A stretch of 64,000 nucleotides of DNA, taken from contig NW_026057584.1 in the NCBI RefSeq assembly GCF_023721935.1, positions 82,166,939 to 82,230,938 on the forward strand. The letters run 5' to 3'. Below are positions 1 through 12,080 of the stretch, piece after piece. Numbering within the stretch: the stretch's first letter is position 1; the number at the start of each line of letters is the position of its first letter. The notes under the pieces were generated by a model. It saw only the letters and a list, made by a program, of their open reading frames with translations, had not been told where the DNA came from and did not search any database. The position numbers and the translations under genes were made by a program. This DNA is from Panthera uncia. Its lineage: Eukaryota > Chordata > Mammalia > Carnivora > Felidae.

Positions 1-129
1 TTGCTGAAATCCAGCTTAAATGCACTCCCTTAACACAACCTTTCCCAAATGTCCCTCTTCTGAAGATCTGCATCCATATACTGACATGGCACTGAGTGGA
101 GTATATGCTTTTTTGACTAGATTTATTCA

Positions 130-245
130 TGTGTTTGTTCTGTCCTTTTTACCTTGTGGTCTGGAGCTTCCTTATTTATATCCCTATAGCTCCCGTTCCC
201 ACAGCACTTGGCTCAAACATAGGCACTCAGTAGAAGTTGCTACAG
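130..245 (+). repeat. L2 LINE 3'-end fragment
   Basis: The stretch follows the pattern of the L2 3' terminus, with a short interval of disease-free unique-like sequence replaced by the family phrases for 'most common site ... item missed ... GCACTCAGTAGAAGTTGCT', close to the L2 ending around GTAGGTGCTCAATAAATATT. It is diverged and short, so it is an old non-functional fossil. Identification is from memory of the family consensus. Confidence 0.4.
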
Positions 246-345
246 AAAAGTCAAAAAGACTGAGTTCAAATCCCACCACCTGCAATTTATTAGCTCTGGG
301 ACCCAGGACAAACAAAATTTGAGTCTTTGTGAGGATTACATAACT
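246..345 (+). repeat. MIR SINE fragment
   Basis: The order GAGTTCAAATCCCACCACC, then TTATTAGCTCTGGGACCC, matches the core of the mammalian-wide MIR (tRNA-derived B-box region, then the 'CTAGCTGTGTGACC' core). Diverged and non-functional. It lies next to the L2 scrap just upstream. Confidence 0.5.
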
Positions 346-1849
346 TGTCAACTTAACATGAATGTCTTAGCAGAGAATCAATATACATTAGTGTTTCTTG
401 TTTCTACTTCCAATATTTTCTGAAAAAAATGTACACAAAAGATTGACATAAAAATTATATTCATTTATTTAAGCTTCACCTCTAATTGTTACATGCTCTT
501 GCAAATAACTTAGGTATTATTTAGATAAATATTCAACAAAGTATCCATTTGCTGAAATGCTCATAAAATTTATATTAGTCGGGATTTATTTGAATGCATG
601 TGACTGAATATCAACCCAAACTTATAGAAGAAAAAGAAATCTTAAAATAGAGAATATGAATGTATGAATATTCATTGTCTTAAGAAACTACAGCCCCAGG
701 CTTAGGATTTACTTTAGATATAGCTTGATCTAGGGTGCACAGGTAATGTCACCAGAGCTCTGTTTCTCTCCACCTCTTCTTTCCCTGTGTTAGTTTTATT
801 CTTAGATACTTTGTTTTCTTAAGCAGCACCTGGGCTACATAGCCCTTTTAACTAGTATCCTTAAGGCAGGAGCTTCTCTATCAACATGTGTCTCATTCCC
901 TTAGTCCTGAAGGATTTTTACTGGGCTTTATTGAGTTACATGCCCACCCTAGAAGCAATCACTGTGACCCAGTATGTTGGGTCAATTCTAATTGCCTCAC
1001 TGGCCCAGGGGTTGGTGTAAGAAGAAGAAACTGATTGACAGTCCCATCAGCTCCAGAAAAGAATGGATTCAGGACAGACATGAAATAAAAGATACTCTGT
1101 CCAAAGAAAAGTGAGGTAGAATGAACACAAACATTCTAGGACTGGTGTAACACATGTTCTTGGCGCTTCACTCATATTCCTCAGTACTCACTGTTCCACT
1201 AACATGCTCACAGCATCCTATAGCCCTTAAATTTACCTCCACCCAAGAGCTTTCTTTTGGCCAGGCCAACCTACAGGGCAAGAAGTCAGTGAGGGGGAAT
1301 GCCCCTGAAGGCATACCTCAACCAATGATTCAGGAAGAACAGGTAGATAAAAACCTCAGCTCCTTCTGTCCTTTATCAAGGTATCTTGGAGGCATGGTAA
1401 CACTATTTATTGGCTTCTTTCCCTTCCTTGGCTTCTTCTCCATTTTTCTTCTTCCTAAGATGAGCTTTCACATTAATTGCTTATGCACACCTCCTAATCT
1501 TGGGGTCTGTTTCTGAGGGCAATCCAATCCTTCTCATCTCCCCTCAGAAAACTAGTAAGAAATCTCTAATCATTTCCAAACTTTTCTAGGTAGAATTTTC
1601 TCATTGCAATTAACTTCATGAAAATGGAATAGTTATACTGGGATTGTTATTATTTTCTCTGTGATCTGTGAAAATAGGAAAAAATCCTCTAGATGAGTGA
1701 ACATAATGGCTGATAACACATTGGATGGGATGTAGGTGAGAAGCAGTCCTGCTTTTTTCCCCTGCACCTTTTCTTCCAATTGAAAATTTCTTCTTTTGCT
1801 GTCATGTTAAGGGTATCTAAGACCCATGAAAGAATTTTAAACCAGGTTT
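346..1849. other. No gene recognised; unique or very old sequence
   Basis: AT-rich sequence with scattered short open frames, the longest 120 codons at 1154-1516 (+). None shows a recognisable domain, a splice-flanked structure or biased codon use. The segment around 930-1045 faintly resembles an old dispersed mammalian repeat that I cannot name. Confidence 0.5.
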
Positions 1850-3335
1850 AAAAACACCAGAAAAAGAAGAGCAAAGCTGGAGGTATAAAAATCTCAGATT
1901 TCAAGATATACCACAAAGCTGTAGTAATCAAAACAATACGGTACTAGCACAAAAATACACATAGATCAATGGAACAGAATAGAGAGCCCAGAAATAAACC
2001 CATACTTATATGGTCAATTAATCTATGACTAAGGAGGAAAGAATATTCAAAGGGAACAAGTCTCTTCAACAAATGATGCTGGGAAAACTGGACAGCTACA
2101 TGCAAAAGAATAAAACTGGACCACTATCTTATACCATCCACAAAAATAAATTCAAAATGGATCAAAGACCTAAGTGTGAGACCTGAAGTTGTGAAATCCC
2201 TAGAAGAAAACATAGGAATTAATTTCTTTGATATTAGCTGTAGAAATATTTTTCCAGATAGGTCTCTGAGGCCAGGGAAACAAAAGCAAAAATAAAACTA
2301 CTGGGATGACACCAGCATAAAAAGCTTTTGCACAGTGAAGGAGACCATCAACAAAGTGAAATGGCAGCCTATTGTATGGGAGAAGATATTTGCAAATAAT
2401 ATATCTAATGAGGGATGAATATCAAAATATATAAAGAACTTATACAACTTAACAAAAAAATACACAAATAATCCAATTTTTTTAAATAGGTAGAGGACAT
2501 GGGTCCTCTTTTCCAAAAAAGACAGCCAACAAACACATGAAAAGATGTTCAACATCACTAATAATCAGGGCAATGCAAATTAAAACCACAATGAGGTATC
2601 ACCTTATACCTGTCGGAATGGCTAAAATTAAAAAAAAAAAAACACAAATAACAAATGCTGGCAAGGATCTTGAGAAAAGGGAACTCTGATGCACTGTTGG
2701 TAAGAATGCAAATTGTTTCATCCACTCTAAAAAACAGTATGGAATTTCCTTAAAAAAGTTAAAAATAGAATTAACATATGATTAGTAATTCCACTATCTG
2801 GTATTTACCCAAAGATTATGAAAATACTAATTTGAAAAGATATATGCCCCCTCTGTTTATTGCAACATTATTGACAATAGTCAAGATATGGAAGAAACCC
2901 AAATGTCCATCAGTGAATGGATAAAGAAGAAATGGTACATACACACACACACACACACACACACACGAAAGAATGAAATCTTGCCATCACAACAGCACAG
3001 ATGAACCACAACGCTAAGTGAAATGTCAGTCTGAAAAAGACAAATAACCATATGATTTCACTCCTATTAGGAAGAAACAAAACAAATGAACAAAGAAACA
3101 AAAAGACAAACCATCAAAAAGACTCTTAAACACTGAGAACAAACTCGTGCTTGCCAGAGGGAGGTGAGCAGTGGGGCCCAGGCGGGGAGAATAGATAAAA
3201 GCAATTAAGAGTACACTTACCTTGATAAGCACTGGGAAATGTATAGAATTGTTGAATTATGTTGTGCACCTGAAAATAGCATGACCCTGTGTGTTAATTA
3301 TGCTTGAAAAAAGAAAAAAAAAAAGAAAACACTTG
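1850..3335 (+). mobile_element. LINE-1 3' end (ORF2 C-terminus plus 3' UTR), 5'-truncated
   Basis: Translation of the plus strand gives a broken copy of the L1 ORF2 C-terminal region (KAGGIKISDFKIYHKAV near the start, then the GMAKI and PSVNG phrases), with many stops and frameshifts. It is followed by the carnivore L1 3' UTR (ATATGATTTCACTC, then the purine-rich block) and an A-rich tail near 3307-3335. The 5' end begins inside ORF2, the usual result of incomplete reverse transcription. A short AAAAACAC / GAAAACAC match flanks the element and may be the target duplication. It cannot encode active protein. Confidence 0.9.
2941..2966. repeat. (AC)13 microsatellite
   Basis: Uninterrupted AC dinucleotides inside the 3' part of the L1 copy. 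It sits where L1 ORF2/3' UTR normally carries a short TA/CA-rich stretch, so it probably expanded from the element itself. Confidence 0.95.
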
Positions 3336-4035
3336 ACTCAAAGATAAGCTCAGTTTTCAAATCTAATGCAAAAGAAACACAATCACTTTTGTCATTCTAA
3401 CCTGTCACTTGGCAGCACAGTTTATGCTTTGATCCAATTAATTTCTACAAATCAGATGTGTGGAAAAACAAAGATACAATTCATAAATCCAGTGAAATTG
3501 TTATCAACTATAAAAAGTAGAGAATATTGTCTCAATTCTCAAGGAAAGTTTAATCTAGTAGCAAGGGAAGACTCAACGAATAAAGAATGCAAGGAATCTG
3601 AAAATGTCTGTGAAGGTTGCATAAGCAAACACTTTTGGAGTTTGGGAAATGGAAAATAAAGATAGTCAAGAAGGCACAACCGATGTGAACACGGACAAAA
3701 TTAGGTCAAAAACATATGTTCTGGCAGGCATGAAATTGATTGGTTTAGCCAATAGGACTTGATTAAGAATGACCTTTTCCAGATGTCCCTTACTCATGCA
3801 ATTTGCAGATTGGGGATTTTGAAATGTTGCTTTTCGATCACTTGCATTTGGGTGCTGGGAAGGGATGAAGGGGGAGTGAAACTGAAAGGAAGAATTCATG
3901 TCAAGGGTTTGGGGAAAATATATGAAGCTGGTGACCTCACTTGTAGCTCTTTCTAGGTCCCATTTGTAAGTTTTTCTTCTCACAGGCCTCTTAATGTTGG
4001 CATATTTCCTACTTTCATTCTAGCTTCTTTTATTG
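3336..4035. other. No feature recognised
   Basis: Unique sequence between the L1 tail and the L2 fossil. Overlapping frames of 97 (+, 3366-3659) and 105 (-, 3666-3983) codons are present but resemble nothing I know, and both lie in otherwise undistinguished AT-rich DNA. Confidence 0.5.
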
Positions 4036-4913
4036 AATTACAGCCTTGATAATCATGTTTATCCCAGTATCTTTAATAATCATCTATATGTTGGTGACTC
4101 CCCAGTTAGCTTTTCAGTCCAAAGCTCTCTCATGAGCTACAGACTGAGTTTACACAATTGCTTAATCAAAATCCCTACTTATAGGTCTTATATACACCTC
4201 AAACTTAACATGCTTAAGACTGCAATTCTCTTTCCCATAAAATTTGCTCTACCTATATATAGCCTTTCTCAACTCAGTTGATATCAACTCAGACTTTCAG
4301 TTGCTCAGTCCAAAAACCTTGAAGTCATTCTAAAAATCTTTTCTTTCATAACCACACATCCAATCCAATGTGAAATCTTGTTGGCTCTACCTTCAAGATA
4401 CATACAGACCACTTCTCACCACTTTTCATTGCTACAATCCAGGTCCAAGCTGTCATTTTTCACCTGGACATTACATTTGCCTTCTACTGGTTTTCAGTCT
4501 TTTATCCTTCTTTTACCTTGAGACTATTAGAAATCCTCATGTCATTCCTCTGCTCAAAACCCTGCTCTCCCATTTTTCTTACTAAAAACCAAGGCTCAGA
4601 GCAACCTGGAAGGCCTTATGTTATTTGGCTTCCTGTCTCCTCTCTGACTGCCCTTCTACTGATCTTCCCTTGACCAGTCTTCTCCATAGCATGTCCTCCT
4701 AGGCATTCCTGGACCCTGACCAGCCCGCCCTGTCCTGCTTTAGGACCTTACTTGTGCTGTTTGTTCTGCCTTTCATGTTCTTGATTCAAGTATTTGTTTG
4801 ACTCATGTCTCACCTCCTCCAGCTCTTTGCTCAAATACTACTTTCTCAGTGAGGCCCTGACCACCTATTAAATGCAGGCACAATTCTCTCGCCATCTTAT
4901 TCCCTGACACTTC
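4036..4913 (+). mobile_element. Long L2 LINE fragment (ORF2 3' part)
   Basis: Several landmark phrases of L2 occur in the right order: TTGGTGACTCCC, CTCAAACTTAACATG, ACATCCAATCCAATGTG, TTGGCTCTACCTTCAAGA, GTCATTCCTCTGCTCAAAAC and the CAGTGAGGCCCTGACC region. The copy is heavily mutated, which fits a family that stopped moving before placental mammals radiated. At about 880 bp it is long for an L2 remnant. The L2 3' terminus is missing, because an antisense MaLR LTR starts immediately downstream. Confidence 0.85.
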
Positions 4914-5530
4914 TATAGCAGTTCTCTATTGCTGAGTAACAAATGGTCAACAAATATAGTGGCTTTAAATAGTGTGATTTTATTAGCTCAGAGTTCTCTA
5001 TAGTCAGAAGTCTGGCATAGTTCAGCTGAGTTCTCTGCCTAGGGTCTCACAAGGCTGACATCAAGGTGTTAGCCAGGCTAGGCTCTTATCTGGAGGCCCT
5101 AGGGAAGAATCCACTTCCAAGCTCATTCAACTCTTTGGCAGAATTCACTTCTTTGCAGTTGTGCAGATGAGGTCTCCCTTCTTCACTGGATGCCAGCCAG
5201 AATTCTTATTTTCAGTTCCTAAACACCCCAAAGACCTCCCTACAATCCTTTCACACATGGCCCTCCGTCCTCTAACTTGCAATGGCACATTGCATACTTT
5301 CCGTGCTTCAAGTCCCTCTGACTTCCCCTCTGCCCTCACTTCAGTTTTTAAGAGCTCATGTGATTACATTAAGCCCTCTGGAAGAATTTAAATAATCTCC
5401 CTGTTTTAAGGTCAATTGGCTAGTGATCTAAAATGCATCTGTAAAGACCCTTTTGCCATATAATGTAACATATTCCCAAGAGTAATAACAGGGAGTAAAG
5501 GTGATGAGGGACAAAATTCTGCCTACTACC
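4914..5530 (-). mobile_element. MaLR-type (ERVL-MaLR, MLT1-like) solo LTR, antisense
   Basis: Read on the minus strand, the element opens with TAGTAGGCAGAATTTTGTCC, passes ATATGTTACATTATATGGC and TAATGTAATCACATGAGC, and ends near ACCATTTGTTACTCAGCAAT. These are the start, middle and end landmarks of an old mammalian apparent LTR family, and no internal retroviral genes are attached. It shares the same landmarks with the copy at 21622-22133. The subfamily name is from memory and may be wrong; membership of one shared family is seen directly. Non-coding fossil. Confidence 0.75.
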
Positions 5531-6391
5531 CTTCCCAAGCACCAAGAGCTATGCCTTCCTGGCATATGGTACATATGAATGATTACGTGGAAGCAGACAC
5601 CTGAGCTAGAGACCTTATTTGCAGAACGTTGGTTTTTGCCTATTGCATTTGGAAGAAAAGCTTCTGAATCCTTCCAATTTGGATGTATTGGAATGTGAAA
5701 AATCACTTATGTTTGTTTTGATCTTTGAAGAAGGAAGAATCAGAGAATGAGAGAGGGAGAAGAAAGATGGTAAATGGAAGGATCAAGGTTGGGACAGAGT
5801 AGGAGAATGCCCAAGACCATGTGCATGGAGCCTCTGACTTTGTTTCACAAGAACAGAAAGTAGAGATTTTTCACATTTGTTAATATTGTCAGTCCCAAGA
5901 CTCTCACTCTTGTGAGCCAGATCTGTTTTTCCAGGCTCTTAGAACTATAATTGTTTAACAAACCAGACACCCTTAGAGGTTTCCTTATATCTACAGACAC
6001 ATATTCTGCCTCTAATAGGAATTCTGGTAGGTGCGGCAAGTTCGCAAGGGCAGTCAGGGACTGGGAAGCTTGGGATGAAATTCATGGCTTTTTCTCCTTG
6101 GCAAGAAGATATTAGCATTTTATCTTTCTTATATTAAAACATAATATATTTGAATTTAAATATGAGAAATTACTTCATTTCCTACATGAATGCTTAAACT
6201 CATAGGGAAATTGATTTGGCAATTATGATAACATTTGAATATCAGAAAACGTTAGATTAATTAAAAATGATAAATTTGTCCTTTTTCAGCCTTGTGTCTG
6301 GCTTCACTCAACCATAAATATGCTGCCAATTTAGGATTTTTCTCCTTCAGACTGAACTCTCAGTGTTCACATTCAAAGTATGGGGCCACCA
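5531..6391. other. No feature recognised
   Basis: Unique AT-rich sequence with short open frames on both strands (largest 92 codons, which begins inside the LTR). Nothing recognisable. Confidence 0.5.
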
Positions 6392-6600
6392 GGGGCACCT
6401 AGTGGCTCATTTGGTTAAGTGTCCGACTTCAGCTCAGCTCATGATCTCACAGCTCATGAGTTTGAACCGTGTTGGGCTCTGTGCTGACAGCTCAGTGCCT
6501 GGAGCCTGCTTCAGATCCTGTGTCTCCCTCTCTCTTTGCCCCCCTCCCCTGCTCGCACACAGTCTCTGTCTCTCAAAACTGAATAAACATTAATTTTTTT
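6392..6600 (+). mobile_element. Carnivore tRNA-Lys SINE (SINEC/CanSINE), sense
   Basis: A full-length copy: head GGGGCACCTAGTGGCTCATT with box A, box B near GAGTTTGAACCGTG, the GCTGACAGCTCAG core, a CT-rich segment, then AATAAACATTAA and a T/A-rich end. Several substitutions and no clear target duplication suggest an older copy. The 76-codon open frame here is only SINE sequence. Confidence 0.95.
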
Positions 6601-7089
6601 ACAAAGTTCTAGGGGTCCAGTTGCCAATCTTTTCCTTTACTATCCACACTTAGTCCCTTCAATTGGCTGACTAGTCAGCCTGATACCTGATAGAGAGGAC
6701 AGCTTTGGGTACCTTTCAGGAGTATCATTCTGCGTGGCTCTCTTACTTTCCAAGGAAATTATGCTAGGAAAAAGAAATTATGCTAGAAGAATTGCTTAAA
6801 GAAGAATCAGATGTTTTCCTTCTAATTTTTTTTTCTTCTAGTTCTTCATTCAGTCATTCAACAAACCTGTGTTGAATATTCTGTTGCATGGCAAACACGG
6901 ACCATGTATCAGAAAGACAGGATTTGGGAATAGGTCCAAATAGTTTGAATTAATTGACTGGATTCTGGTGGAGAGTTAGTGGTGTATGGGAGGGGGGAAA
7001 TGGGTTTGGGTGAATGTGGGGGAAACTCTGACTTACAGCAGGAGTGGGCAAACTGTAGTCTCCACACAGACTGCAAGTTAGAAAAGGTT
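6601..7089. other. No feature recognised
   Basis: Short unique stretch between the SINE and the 5' end of the next L1. A near-tandem doublet of GAAATTATGCTAG lies around 6757-6787. Confidence 0.5.
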
Positions 7090-8084
7090 TTGCACTGAGA
7101 GTCTGGGAAGATGGTAAAGTAGGAGGATCCTGAGCCCACCTTGTCCCTTGGACACACTGAGGTGACAATTACATGTATTGTAATTCACTCTGAAAATGAC
7201 CTGAACACTGACACAAGAGATCTTCCATAGCTGGTCAGAGAGAGAAGGCCATATCAAAAAGGATAGGATGGGTGGGGAACAAAACCCTCAGCATGACTAA
7301 CCACAAATGAAAAAGACATCACATTCAGGGAAGAGAAAGGGAATCAGACTTCTCACTGGGCACTCACAGTACCCACACTGGGAAGACAAAGCCCTGTAAT
7401 ATCTGGCTTTGAAAATCAGCAAGGCTTAATGCCAGAAAGGCCAGACAGTTAGAGGAAACCAAGTTTCTGTTACTCTGTCCAGAGACAGCAGAAAAGCAGA
7501 AGCAGCAGTTTGAAGGTGCCTGGAGTCTACATGAAGATTTACCTATTTTAGAACATGTGCCAGAGGGGCAGGAATCTGCAGGAGATTTTTCCAAGAATAA
7601 GAGTGCCCTTCCTCAGTCAAAATAGCCAATGCTCTTGGAAGCCAACATTTTCCATCTACCTTACTAGAATTCTCCTGTGTACCTGCCCTACCAAACACAC
7701 CTGCCTGCAAAGTGACTACTGCCCTGAACTGAAGGCAAGGGGGAAGATAACCATACACACTGAAGCACCCACGGTTTCTACAGCTGGGCTTCTTAGCGGA
7801 GTGTGCAGAAAGCAAGTCCTACCCTTTGCTCTTTGGTGTGCCCAAAGCTATCCCAAGCATCAAACGTAAATAGCCAGCCCAAAGGCTGGCCCCAACAAGC
7901 CCCGACCCCCAGTGTGTCCACAGCAATTGTGTCTCAGCCACAACAGAAGAATGCCTACAGCTCACATAGGGAGCACCAGATTCTGGTGAACAGGGTGGAT
8001 TGTGCTACAGGACACCACAGGACTCTGCTGCACAAGGCCACTGTTTTTAAGACCAGGAGACATAGCTGACCTACCTAACACATG

Positions 8085-8690
8085 GAAAGAGACAGACAAA
8101 TGAGGAGATAAAGGAATATGTCCCAAATGAAAGAACAAGACTAAAATCATACAAGAAGAGCTATGAAACAAAGATAAGCAATATACCTGATAAAGATTTC
8201 AAAGTAATGGTCATAAAAATACTAATATTGATAGCAGAGTGGATTAATTCAGTGAGAATTTCAATAAAGAGAAAAAACAAAAATAACCAGGCAGAGCTGG
8301 AGAATACAGTAACTTAGGGGATGCAAAGAACAGATCAGTGATTGCTAATACAAGGTAATGGAAAGCAACCAAGCTAAACAGCTAAAAGAAAAAAAATAAT
8401 AAAAAATGAGAATATATTAAGACACCACTCTGACATTGTCAAGCATAATAACATTCACATTATAGGGATCCTAGAAGAAGGTGGGGGGCAGAAAAATTAT
8501 TTGAAAAAATACTGGCTGAAAATTTCCCTAATTTGGGGAAGGAAACAGATATCTATGTCCAGGAATCAAAGAGAGTCCCAAACAAGATGAACCCAAGGAA
8601 GTCCACACTACATCAATTACATTTATAGAAACTCGTCAAGAGATACACAAAATAAAAAGATGTAAAATATGATATATACACAAAACATGG
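8085..8690 (+). pseudogene. L1 ORF1 remnant
   Basis: The segment carries ORF1-type phrases in order: GATTTCAAAGTAATGGTCAT, ATCCTAGAAGAAGGTGG and GGAAACAGATATCTATGTCC. ORF1 normally encodes an RNA-binding chaperone with an N-terminal coiled coil. Here the frame is broken in many places and the C-terminal part appears deleted before the inter-ORF region begins near 8697. Confidence 0.65.
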
Positions 8691-8939
8691 GAGGGGTAAA
8701 ATTTTAGTGCTTTTAGAACGTGTTCAAACTTTGGTAACTATCAATTTAATTTAGATAGCTAAACACCTAGGATGTTATATATGAACTCCATGATAACCAC
8801 AAATTAAAAATCTGTAATACATAACACACAAAAAAGACAAAGGAATCCAAGCATAATAGTAAAGAAAGCCATCAAACCACAAGGGAAGAGAGCAGAGGAA
8901 GAAGAAAGGAACAGAGAAGAACTACAAAAACAACCAGAA

Positions 8940-9067
8940 AACAACTAAAAAAAATAGCACTAAGTCCACACCTATCAATAATTACTTAAGAGTAAATGGC
9001 TAAATGCTCCAACCAAAATGCATAGGGTGGCATAATGGATTTTATATATATATATATATAAAGATAG

Positions 9068-9106
<39 letters not shown>

Positions 9107-11085
9107 CTTAAAATGTCATGGAAAAATTCAAGGAAATGGAAGGAAAAAAAACCTAGGGTAGCCATACTTATATCATAAAAAAATAGACTTTAAAGCAAAG
9201 ACTGCAGCAAGATAGAAGGAAGGGCATTATGTAGTGATAAAGTAATCAGTCCAACAAGAGGATATAACTATTGTAAATATCCATGCACCCAACATAGGAA
9301 CAACTAAACACATGAAGAAAACATTAATAGACATAAAGGGAGACATTGACCGTAATACACTATTAGTAAGGGATGTTAACACCCTACTTATATCAATGGA
9401 TAGATCACCCAGACAAAAATTAAAACAAAAATAATAAAACATTGACCTTGAACAACACATTAGCCCAGAAGGACTTAACAGATATATATAGAACATTCCC
9501 TCCAAAAACAGTACACATTCTTTTCAACTGCACATGAAACATTCTCTATAATAAATCACATGTTAAACCACAAAACAAGTCTCAAAATTTAAGAAAATTG
9601 AAATCATATCAAGCATATTTTCCAACCACAATGGTATGAAACTAGAAATCAATTATAGGAAAAAATATGGAAAAAAAATACAAACACAGGGATGCTAAAC
9701 ATCATGCTATTAAACAACCAAGGGTTCAATGAAGAAATCAAAGACAAAGTTAATAATACATAAAGACCAATGAAAATGAAAACAGTCCAAAATATCTGAG
9801 ATACATCAAAAGCAGTTCTAGGAGAGAAGTATTTATGAATACCTCAAGAAACTAGAAAAATCTCAAACAACCTAAACCTACGCCTAAGGAAACAGAAAAA
9901 GGACAAAGTCTAAAGTTAGTAGAAGGAAGGAAACAATAGATTAAAGTGGAAATAAAGTTGAGACTAAAAAAAAAAAAAAAATAGATTGATGAAATCAGGA
10001 GCTAGTTCTTTGAAAAGATAAAACTGAAACACCTGTAGTCAGACTCATCAAGAGAACAGAGGATCAAATAAAATCAGAAATAGAGAAGTAACAATTGACA
10101 TCACAGAAATACAAAGGATTAGAAGAGAATACGATAAAAAATTCTACGTTAACAATTGAACAATCTAGAGGAAATGAATAAACTCCTAGAAATATACAAT
10201 TTTCCAAAACTGAATCAAGAAGAACAAAAAATATGAACAAACAACACTTTACTATAATAAAATGGAGTCAGTAATCAAAAAACTCTCAACCAACAAGAGT
10301 TCAGGACAACATGGCTTCACAGCTGAATTCTGTCAAACATTTAGAGAAAAAAATAATACCTATTATTCTCAAACCTTTCCAAAAAACAGAAGAGGAGGGG
10401 AAAATTCAACATTTATTCTCTGAGACCAGACCCTGATGCCAAAATTAGACAGACACTGAAAAAAAAAAAAGAAGAAGAAAACTGTAGGCTGATATCCCTA
10501 ATATAGATATAAAAATCCTCAACAAAATGTTAGCAAACTGAATTCAACAACACATTAAAAGTTCATTCACCAGATCAACTGTAACTTATTCATTCCAGTG
10601 ATGCAAGGATGGTTCAATATTTGCAAACCAATCAACATGATAGATCACATTAACAGGAGGAAAAAAACCATATGATCATCTCAATAGATGCAGAAAAAGT
10701 ATTTGACAGAAAGTCAACATCCATTCATGATAAAAACTCTCAACCAAGTGTGTTTAGAGGGAATTTACCTCAACATAATAAAGGTCATAAATGATAAACC
10801 CACAAAACATACTAAATGGTATAAAACAGAGATTTCCTAAAAATCAAGAACAAGAGAAGGATGTATACTCTCACCACTTTTACTCAATATTGTACTGGAA
10901 AGTCTAGCCACAGCAATCAGACAAGAAAAGAAAATACATCCAAATTGGTAAGGAAAAAGTAAAATTGTTGCTATCTGCAGGTGACATGATACTATATGTA
11001 GGAAGCCTTAAAGACTCCAAAAAAAAAAAAAACCTATGAAAATAAACTAACAGTAAGTTCCAGGGTACTATATTAATTTATCAGC
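8940..11085 (+). pseudogene. L1 ORF2 remnant (endonuclease and reverse transcriptase domains)
   Basis: ORF2 begins with a decayed version of the family start (CTATCAATAATTACTTAAGAG) and continues through endonuclease landmarks (GTAAATATCCATGCACCCAA, ATCAATGGATAGATCACC) and reverse-transcriptase landmarks (CAACATGATAGATCACATTA, AATAGATGCAGAAAAAG, ACTCTCACCACTTTTACTC, and the catalytic-loop region near 10980). The ADD codons have decayed to encode a GD-containing segment. Numerous stops and frameshifts exclude function. The C-terminal third is absent. Confidence 0.85.
9043..9104. repeat. (TA)n / (CA)n compound microsatellite
   Basis: TA dinucleotides at 9043-9060, a short AGATAGA spacer, then about seventeen CA units to 9104. 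It lies inside the L1 ORF2 endonuclease region and interrupts it. Confidence 0.95.
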
Positions 11086-12074
11086 CTTCTACTTTAGAAG
11101 CCAGTGCTCTTATTTGTTTGGAATGCTTCACTTACTCATTCTTGAAGCACTTCCTGAGTATGATAGGAGATTAGAGAATTTTGATTAGCAAATCTTGGTC
11201 ACCACAGGAATGAGTTTTGAGCCAGCAAAAGGGTTTCTGTTACCAGAATAGTAGACAAGGTTCTGAACAAAGACAACAGATGTCTGCTTTGGTGAAACAG
11301 TGATGGAGAAGCAATATCGACATAGGATAGCCAACCAACAAATGCAGCATCTTTGGGCAGCATCAGAAGCACTGAAAATGCAACATAATTGGAATGGTTG
11401 GACAGTACTTCAGTAACTAGGTGGGCCAAGGAGCTGAATAGAAATAGACATTGTCTGCCTGGTATGAGGTGCTTCTGATATCATGCACCACACTAAAATT
11501 AGACATGGGCCTAAGACAAGGCTTGAAGTCCCAGGGAAGTCCAGTTACAAAGTTAGATTTGTGATTATTGGACCCTTGCACATAGCCTCAGTTTAAAGTG
11601 GCTCAGAAAAGTACCTGGTACAGAGAGATGAATGTCACTTAGGACCTTGCAGTATACAGTCTGTTTTTTTGATTTTGTTTTTTTGGTCCAAAGGGTAAAT
11701 AGCATCTATAATTTAATATAGTTTCAGTGCTACAATAGAATTTTACTGTGAGGCTTTGAATGCATAACAGAGAAACAGTGTTTGTGTTGGGTCTCCTGAA
11801 AAAGTTAGTTAAAAGGCAATCAGGAAAAAATCCTTGGGCAGATAGAACCATATACACCTGAGAGAACAAGTACTTCATTATGACTAGAGTAGAGAAGGCA
11901 GAACCAACATTTATTAGAACACAACTCTGTCCAGGCATTAAGCTAAGTGCTTTCAATTCTCTATTTGATGCACAGTACAATCCATATTACACTAGTTATG
12001 GTGAAGGCAGAAGATGAGGCTGCATAATCAAAGGAGTGTAGGATTAAGGCTTATTGTTGGGGCAAATGGATTGG
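11086..12074. other. Mostly unique; weak L2/MIR-like scrap
   Basis: No gene. Around 11905-11990 a stretch resembling ATTTATTGAGCACCTACTATG-type sequence (seen as CATTTATTAGAACACAACTC, then CAGGCATTAAGCTAAGTGC) looks like an antisense MIR or L2 scrap. The 113-codon minus-strand frame at 11639-11980 overlaps this and shows no recognisable protein. Confidence 0.45.
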
Positions 12075-12080
12075 AGACTG

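Larger units (their letters stand above)
7090..11085 (+). mobile_element. Old LINE-1, 5' UTR through reverse transcriptase; 3' end missing
   Basis: The copy starts with an L1 5' end phrase (GGGAAGATGGTAAAGTAGGA), continues through about 1 kb of 5' UTR and an ORF1 remnant, then the ORF2 endonuclease and reverse transcriptase regions. It stops just after the catalytic YADD-type segment (GGTGACATGATACTATATG at about 10980). There is no ORF2 C-terminus, 3' UTR or poly(A) tail. Stops, frameshifts and several short poly(A) expansions are spread throughout, so it is an old, dead copy. A 5'-complete but 3'-less L1 is the opposite of the usual truncation. Confidence 0.88.

Noticed and set aside
2941..2966. 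Regular short repeats as a CRISPR array
   Set aside because: All regular repeats here are di- to pentanucleotide microsatellites or a 26-bp minisatellite without unique spacers, in a mammalian genome.
11639..11980. 113-codon minus-strand frame
   Set aside because: It overlaps a decayed L2/MIR-like scrap and has no recognisable protein features.
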